Under the pieces are notes generated by a model. The model had not been told where the DNA came from and did no database searches. It was given only the letters and a program-made list of their open reading frames with translations. The position numbers and the translations under genes are program-made. Shown one piece after another: positions 59,301 to 64,000 of a stretch of DNA of 64,000 bases (position 1 is the first letter of the stretch; each line of letters starts with the position of its first letter). Source of the DNA: Lepisosteus oculatus (Eukaryota > Chordata > Actinopteri > Semionotiformes > Lepisosteidae); assembly GCF_040954835.1 (NCBI RefSeq), contig NC_090697.1, positions 26,095,001 through 26,159,000 on the forward strand, written 5' to 3'.

Positions 59301-59691
59301 TGTGACGCTTTATTTTCACAATATGTTAAAATTGTACCTTGATAATTTCCTCACAGAAGTTATGAACAGACTTTAATGAAGCGAGATCCAAGTGTTTGAT
59401 TACAACTTCGCCTTGCTCTTGCCCGGCCTCCTGCCGGATCTCCTGCGCCGCCTCCTCGGCCCTTTGCCGGTCTCTGCAGGCCATGATCACTCGGGCCTGC
59501 AGCCTCACTAGCTCCGCTGCCGTGGCCTTACCGATCCCGCTGTTCGCCCCTGTCACTATAACCGTTTTCCCGCGCATCATGCTGGAGCAGAAACGCAATA
59601 CTTGGACAGACGATCGCCTTGAAAATACTCGACGAGCGACGAGCAGTACTCCACCGCCCAATACAGCGGCCAAAATCACCGCTGTAGACAT
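55722..59691 (-). CDS. rdh14: Retinol dehydrogenase 14 (RDH14), complete two-exon gene
   Basis: The coding sequence is 59691-59338 joined to 56339-55722, encoding 323 residues. Known role of the family: membrane-bound NADP(H)-dependent short-chain dehydrogenase/reductase that interconverts retinol and retinal. Visible in the sequence: a hydrophobic N-terminal anchor (about residues 4-20) followed by Arg-Arg; the cofactor motif TGANSGIG at 47-54; an Arg in ACRDR (R73) typical of NADP preference; NNAG at 128-131; the active-site Asn in VNHLG (N151); Ser178/179; and the catalytic YxxxK as YSRSK (Y204, K208). The C-terminal half ([16 protein letters not shown]) matches what I know of vertebrate RDH14. 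The length is close to the roughly 336-residue human protein, which also has two exons. The ATG at 59691 was chosen because the longer frame starts with TTG and the ATG-led N-terminus aligns with the mammalian one. No frameshift or stop is seen. RDH14 identity is by remembered similarity, not a search; RDH11/12/13 are the alternatives. Confidence 0.95.
58262..58445 (-). mobile_element. Penelope-like 3' tail in the RDH14 intron
   Basis: Reads AATAGGTTTATTCCATGCTGA, ACACAACGTTTCGTCCATGAAG, CTTCTTCAGGTGTGAGAAAGACAG and AGAGAGGTGTGACATGAAAC, matching 1010-1240. It lacks the terminal GCAGCCTACGCATGC part. In sense orientation it lies on the same strand as RDH14. Confidence 0.65.
58446..58515 (-). 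mobile_element. SINE fragment in the RDH14 intron
   Basis: Its reverse complement is almost identical to 60386-60456 (ATAGACCTGGTTTGAGTGTG, TTTGCCCTGTGATGTCC, GTACCCTCCCTTGCACCCATTG). It directly abuts the Penelope-like tail at 58262-58445. Confidence 0.7.
59338..59691 (-). CDS. rdh14: RDH14 exon 1 (residues 1-118)
   Basis: This exon encodes the membrane anchor and the first half of the Rossmann fold up to NFCEEIIK. It ends AAG|GTACAA, a good splice donor in phase 0. It is CpG-rich, unlike the surrounding AT-rich DNA, as expected of a CpG-island promoter and first exon. The codons ahead of the ATG (TTG CTA CTG) are open but are not used as a start in eukaryotes. Confidence 0.95.
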
Positions 59692-59747
59692 CAGTAGCAA
59701 AGATATACCACCATAGCGCTCTATGAATCAAAACAGAAGCCAAGCTG

Positions 59748-59802
59748 ACTACAGCTCCCATAACCCTTTGTGATCGAGCCAGTTAACTGCGGGAGTTGTA
59801 GT
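59748..59802 (-). promoter_or_regulatory. RDH14 proximal promoter with two ZNF143/THAP11-type motifs
   Basis: ACTACAGCTCCCA lies on the plus strand at 59748-59760 and ACTACAACTCCC on the minus strand at 59802-59791. They are in opposite orientations, 57-111 bp upstream of the RDH14 ATG. Both fit the core ACTACAnnTCCC of the element bound by ZNF143 and THAP11 in many CpG-island promoters. The binding factor is inferred from the motif only. Confidence 0.55.
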
Positions 59803-59861
59803 TTATTGAAGGAAATGCATAGCAAAGTTTTATCGTATTTATTCTTTGCCTTCTGATTAAA

Positions 59862-60112
59862 TAATAATAATGCTTCTTTATTAGCCCTATACAATTTCTT
59901 GCATTAGGAATTCGTCTTTTCGCATACCCCAGCTTTTCTCCATGGAGACACAGACACACAGACAGGGAGAGAAGCTTGGGGTCAGAGCGCAGGGTCTGCC
60001 ATTGTACAGCGCCCCTGGAGCAGTTAGGGTTAAGGGCCTTGCTCAGGGGCCCAACGGAGTACGATTCCTCTGCCGACCATGGGATTTGAACCGGCAACCT
60101 TCAAATGGTCTT
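59862..60112 (-). mobile_element. tRNA-type SINE upstream of RDH14
   Basis: On the minus strand GGTTCAAATCC (60092-60082) matches a Pol III box B in a tRNA-like head. The body TGTACAATGGCAGACCCTGC and the GGAGACACAGACACACAG region (reverse complement) follow. It belongs to a family I recognise as common in fishes. It begins about 60 bp beyond the promoter motifs of RDH14. Confidence 0.65.
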
Positions 60113-60191
60113 AAAAAAGTTCTACATATGCGATCACAAAGTTAATTAGATTTTTAACGGACATAAGTTAAAAAATAACTTTTACAATAAC

Positions 60192-60518
60192 TGAGCGTCA
60201 CGGTGGCGCATTGTTTAGCATTGTTGCCTGACAGCTCTGTGTCCCCGGGTTTTATTCTGGACATGAGGTGATATCTGTGTGGAGTTTGTATATCGTCCCC
60301 CTGTTCACGTGGGGTTTTTTCTGGGTGCTCTGGTTTCCTCCACAGTGCAACGACATATTGGTATGTTATTTGACTTTTGAACAAATATAGACCTGGTTTG
60401 AGTGTGTTTGCCCTGTGATGTCCATTCATGGTGTACCCTCCCTTGCACCCATTGGTACTTGGGATAGGCTCCAGCTCGTGACCCTGAATTGGATAAAGCA
60501 GTTAGAAAATGGATGGAT
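60192..60518 (+). mobile_element. SINE with GGATGGAT tail, near full length
   Basis: The order of blocks is GCGTCACGGTGGCGCATTG, GTGTGGAGTTTGTATATCG, GGTGCTCTGGTTTCCTCC, GGGATAGGCTCCAGCTC, GATAAAGCAGTTAGAAAATGG, then GGATTA. This is the fish SINE architecture with a tRNA-like head and a LINE-derived tail. Confidence 0.8.
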
Positions 60519-61010
60519 TACAATAAATGAAGAAATACAACACATAATTGTTCAGTTAACTATCACCTGAAAATGAACTGATTTTTGACTCGGCGATTTA
60601 TGAATTTCTGGATCGAATTATTGTTAGCTGTATACAATACTTAAATATAGAAATGCAAGAAACCACAGCAGAGCTCACTGAAGTTTTGAAATGAGTTTAT
60701 TAATGGGCAGGCCTTTTTTCCGAAGAGCAAAAACTGGGATACAAATGTAGGGATGACAAGGCATAACACCATCCCACTGTGAAGAACAGAGAGAACCCGA
60801 TCTAACAAGGGTCACAGCAGTAATTACTGCCAAAACTGCTTTAACTCAGTACTGACTTTGGGTTATCTGTACTTAACAATGAGGACATTTCAATTTATAT
60901 GCTTCTCAATATTTATAGTTGGTTTGAGTTATTTGGTGTAGTTTAAATATCTGTAAATTATCACTATTGATAGGGATTGAAAACGTTTACACGAAAATGT
61001 ATACAGGTAG

Positions 61011-61319
61011 GGCAGCACAGTAGCTAGTGGCAGTGGTTAGCATTGCTGCCTTTCACCACTGGGGTCCTGTGTTTAACTCTGGACCTGGAGTTCTATCCGC
61101 GTTGAGTCTGTACGTTCTCTCCAAGGACACACTTGTAGGTTAATTGCCTTCTGGGAAAAGTGGCCGCGGTGTGTGTGTGTGCATGTCTGTGCTGTGTGTT
61201 TGGCCTGCAATGGACTGGAGTGCAGGGTTTACCCTGCCTTGCCGCCCACTGCTTGCCAGTATGTTCCAGCTCTCCCCCATGTCCCTGCAATGATAGAAGC
61301 AGTTTGAAAATGGATGGAT
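61011..61319 (+). mobile_element. SINE with GGATGGAT tail
   Basis: GGCAGCACAGTAGC, GCAGTGGTTAGCATTGCTGCC, GGTCCTGTGTTTAACTCTGG, a short GT run (61171-61180), CTGCAATGGACTGGAGTGC and GAAGCAGTTTGAAAATGGATG. It is the same family as the 60.2-kb copy. GTATA appears on both sides as a possible target duplication. Confidence 0.75.
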
Positions 61320-61417
61320 CAGTATAAGCTAAATACAAGGTTTTACAAGACGAAATGTGTAAAAGGCTAAACTGTTATATCTTATTTATGTATATATAAT
61401 TTTAATAAGAAATCAGC

Positions 61418-61450
61418 GACACACAAATACCTTTTAAGCTCAGCTTTATT
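61418..61450 (-). terminator. Candidate 3' end of a minus-strand gene upstream of RDH14
   Basis: AATAAA on the minus strand (61450-61445) is followed by a GT-rich stretch (TATTTGTGTGTCG) about 14-30 nt later, the usual layout of a poly(A) site. In tetrapods NT5C1B lies beside RDH14 on the same strand, so a 3' UTR here is plausible. No coding exon is visible within the window to confirm it. Confidence 0.35.
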
Positions 61451-63148
61451 GCAGTATAAAATATAAAAAAGATAGAGTAAGGATTTATCACACCACAAAA
61501 TATTTTGCAGAGCTCTTTAACCTCAATTACCTGCAATGCTATAATAAATATGCACCACAAACAAAATAGAATAGAACACTTGACAAAATCGTGTTTAATG
61601 AAATATGTCTAAGAAATGTTATACAACGTAATGCAAGTTAACCATTTTATACTGTGCTTACATTGCTGAAACCCATATCCCTCTACATAGGTTAAGCAGA
61701 CAGTATTGAAAGTACAATATGCTGAACTAAAACACACATCTGTAGGTCAGTTCATGTTCACTTATTCTAGTGCCTTAGAATCTTTTATATTAGTAACCTG
61801 AAATTACAGTATGTTGTGTGCAATATGCTTTACTGACGTAAACATCAGAAAAGTAGAAAAATACCAGCATTACAGATTTATCACAAGATAAAGACAAAGT
61901 GTTTTTCAGGGAGGAAAGACAAAAATATAGCAATCTTCTTTAATACTTCTACTATACATCATTCTGCTGATGAATCTGAATATTAGGGTAAAGTGTCCAT
62001 AAACAATAATAGCCTAAATTGAGACCAGTGCTTTACACAGCTTTGCAAGTACTGCACAAATTATGAACAAACAGTAGAAAACAGTCAATCTGTAATACAA
62101 TTCCATCTGTTTTCATTCACCGGTATACAACCCTGTAAAAAAGCAGAAATCTTTCAGTTAACATGAGGTTTCTGAGAAGTCTCCATGAAACCGATAAAAT
62201 ACTCCGTACTACATACTTTTAAAAGAAGCGCACAACTAAAATGATCATAATTGAAAAAAAAATGGGAAGGTTATCAAAGTATTATTTTCCAATCAAACAT
62301 GATGTCGGCACACAACAGTGCCACTCTGCTTTTTTTTCTTGTTGTCAGTGCATCTCAAGGCGAACAAAATAAGGACGTCTTAAATTTTCAAGCATCTTAA
62401 ATCATTTCTGCCTGGTTTCTCAGACTTCGATTAGCCCCAACCCTAGTCCAACGCACCTAAATTGTCATTAGGGTAATCCACAGTTAGAGCTGAGAAGGTT
62501 TAGTGAAACCAGCCCTTGAAAAGTTACAGTTTAACAGTCATTATCCTACTAATTTAGCACTTAAGGAACAATTTCACACAGTACAGCTTTACACACTGCT
62601 GGATAGCTGATATTGTATAACATGACTAGGGTGATAGATGACGACACTAAAGTAAATATGTTCTATCTGGTCAATGGGAAGGTCATGATTGTCACCTGTT
62701 TAAACTACTATTCACAAAAGGGTTACTGTATTTTCATAAACTTGGGTTTGCTGTTAATCCTAATTCAGTTATTAATTTCCCAGTATCTTACTGCTTTACA
62801 GTATGTAATAAGCCAAAAAAACGTTTTCATTATGCAGATTTTTCATTAAATACATATGCCTCATCGTTTTAATTTTAAGTCACTTTCAAGGAAGTGTACT
62901 GTAAATGTCTAGAGGAAAATATCGCTGTTCTATTATATATAGAATATGATATATTAGAACTATAAAATATAAGAATACAATCAGTATGTTTTCAAATGGG
63001 GAAGTTTTATTTTGTTTTAAACCTTATATATTTTAAAACAGGTTGAATCAATGCATTTAACATGAATATTTCTGAATTGCACCGGGAAAATAATGGGAGA
63101 GTTTATTTGCCCTATAAATAATGTAAATATGAAGTATTTCATATGTTA
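61451..63148 (-). other. Possible 3' UTR of the neighbouring minus-strand gene
   Basis: Repeat-free AT-rich sequence lies directly upstream (in minus-strand terms) of the candidate poly(A) site at 61.43 kb. No coding exon is visible. The assignment rests only on that site and on the expected gene order. Confidence 0.25.
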
Positions 63149-63350
63149 AACAGTCCAAAGACATTCTGGTAGATGAACTGGCTTCAGAGAGAATTGGCCT
63201 TATTTGTGAGTGGTGTGTTCGTGTCCGTGTCTGTCCGGCGACGGACTGGTGTCTCATCTGGGGTGTACTCTGCCTTGAGCAGGCTGCTTGCCGAGACTAC
63301 AGCTCTCCTGCAACCCTAAATTAGAAGAAGCCGTTAGAAAATGGATGGAT
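63149..63350 (+). mobile_element. SINE with GGATGGAT tail, 5'-truncated
   Basis: Starts within the family at AACAGTCCAAAGACATTCTGG and runs through GACGGACTGGTGTCTCATC to GCCGTTAGAAAATGGATGGA. The tRNA-like head is missing. Confidence 0.75.
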
Positions 63351-64000
63351 ATATTGAATATCATGAGATACTGGTTTACTCACCCATCCACTTGACCCTT
63401 AGTAGGTCCTGGTGAATATGAGTTTAATGAGAGTTGTTCAATTAGTAGAATTCTGACATGCACTCCTTGACTTAAATCTTACAGGGTATTTGGGTATTTT
63501 CGGTGTGACACTTGCTGAATACTGGGGTGAGCACAATCTTTGTGGGTTTCCAAAAGGAGTACCTTCCTATTGTGTGCACAGATTGGTCTATCAAGCAGCC
63601 AGATCTTTCAGGTCCTTACCCAGCTCAAACTCAAATCATTCTTGCAGGCAATGGGGACAATGAGCAAATGGAAGAAATCTTCTCAGTGTTAACAACAGAA
63701 TGGGGGCAAAACTGCCCCATATGTACTTATGTTTACTAGGAATGTGGTCATTTTTGGTTTTTCTTTGATTGTGAAGGAAAGGCACCTTACGAAAGACACT
63801 GATGGTTTACGCCAACTTGTTTAAGATAACTCAGATAAAAGCTGGCAGCACAAGACCCCAAATCATACTTGATTTACGATTCTTATAAAAAGGGGAAAAG
63901 ATCTTTAAAATTTGGAAGAAAGCAGAAACAGAGTCCTGAATCTTGACCAATCAAGACGTCATGCCCTCTGTTAATGGGCCACACATTCCCTTATGGTAAT

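Larger units (their letters stand above)
56340..59337 (-). other. rdh14: RDH14 intron 1
   Basis: The intron is 2,998 bp with GT-AG ends on the minus strand. It holds a Penelope-like tail and a SINE fragment (58262-58515) and is otherwise AT-rich unique sequence. The 71-codon open frame at 57061-57276 has no recognisable similarity and is not called as a gene. Confidence 0.9.

Noticed and set aside
59692..59700. Upstream TTG as the RDH14 start
   Set aside because: The frame is open for three more codons, but the first is TTG. The ATG at 59691 fits the vertebrate N-terminus.
63512..63739. 75-codon plus-strand frame as an exon of the next gene
   Set aside because: It is on the wrong strand for the inferred neighbour, and no domain or splice sites were recognised.

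Overview
The window is vertebrate nuclear DNA, most likely from a ray-finned fish. It is AT-rich, has introns and has no operon-like gene packing. It carries a typical fish repeat load: Tc1/mariner and hAT transposons, Penelope-like elements, an L2-type LINE, a 5S-rRNA-derived SINE, tRNA-type SINEs ending in GGATGGAT, and a solo retroviral-type LTR. The mix suggests a non-teleost such as a holostean (gar or bowfin), but that is inference and no species-diagnostic sequence was checked.

Only one host protein-coding gene is clear: RDH14 (retinol dehydrogenase 14, a short-chain dehydrogenase) on the minus strand. Exon 1 is 59338-59691 and exon 2 is 55722-56339, joined by a 2,998-bp GT-AG phase-0 intron, giving a complete 323-residue protein. 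Its first exon is CpG-rich, and two opposed ACTACAnCTCCC (ZNF143/THAP11-type) motifs lie 57-111 bp upstream of the ATG. To the right, a good minus-strand polyadenylation site at about 61430-61450 hints at the 3' UTR of another minus-strand gene lying beyond the window. No other convincing host exon was found in positions 1-55700, which reads as intergenic.

Layout. 0.9-1.9 kb: two Penelope-like element (PLE) C-terminal pieces arranged head-to-head as a fold-back. 2-16 kb: intergenic DNA with dispersed PLE tails, LINE/SINE remnants and an isolated GC-rich block at about 9.1-9.5 kb. 16.4-19.8 kb: a cluster of three hAT relics, two abutting through a shared 8-bp target duplication. 19.9-20.7 kb: a dead Tc1-like transposase. 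21.75-22.55 kb: a non-autonomous Tc1-like element with both ends. 22.6-34.1 kb: AT-rich intergenic DNA with one SINE tail. 34.1-35.0 kb: a 5S SINE nested in an older repeat. 38.87-40.50 kb: a complete Tc1 element (1,630 bp) with TA target duplications, about 215-bp inverted repeats and an open 339-aa DD34E transposase. 40.8-41.2 kb: a truncated 5S-SINE copy. 46.0-47.3 kb: a decayed L2-type LINE 3' half. 47.95-49.35 kb: a 1.4-kb solo LTR with a CATG target duplication. 49.8-51.3 kb: a GC-richer, internally repetitive, unclassified block. 55.7-59.8 kb: RDH14. 59.9-63.4 kb: several SINEs around the next putative 3' UTR.

No prokaryotic features (operons, CRISPR arrays, attachment sites) are present. 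The most unusual structures are the PLE fold-back, the chained hAT insertions sharing a TTTACC target, the apparently intact Tc1 element, and a visible excess of TACTGTA/TACAGTA words that includes a perfect 20-bp palindrome.
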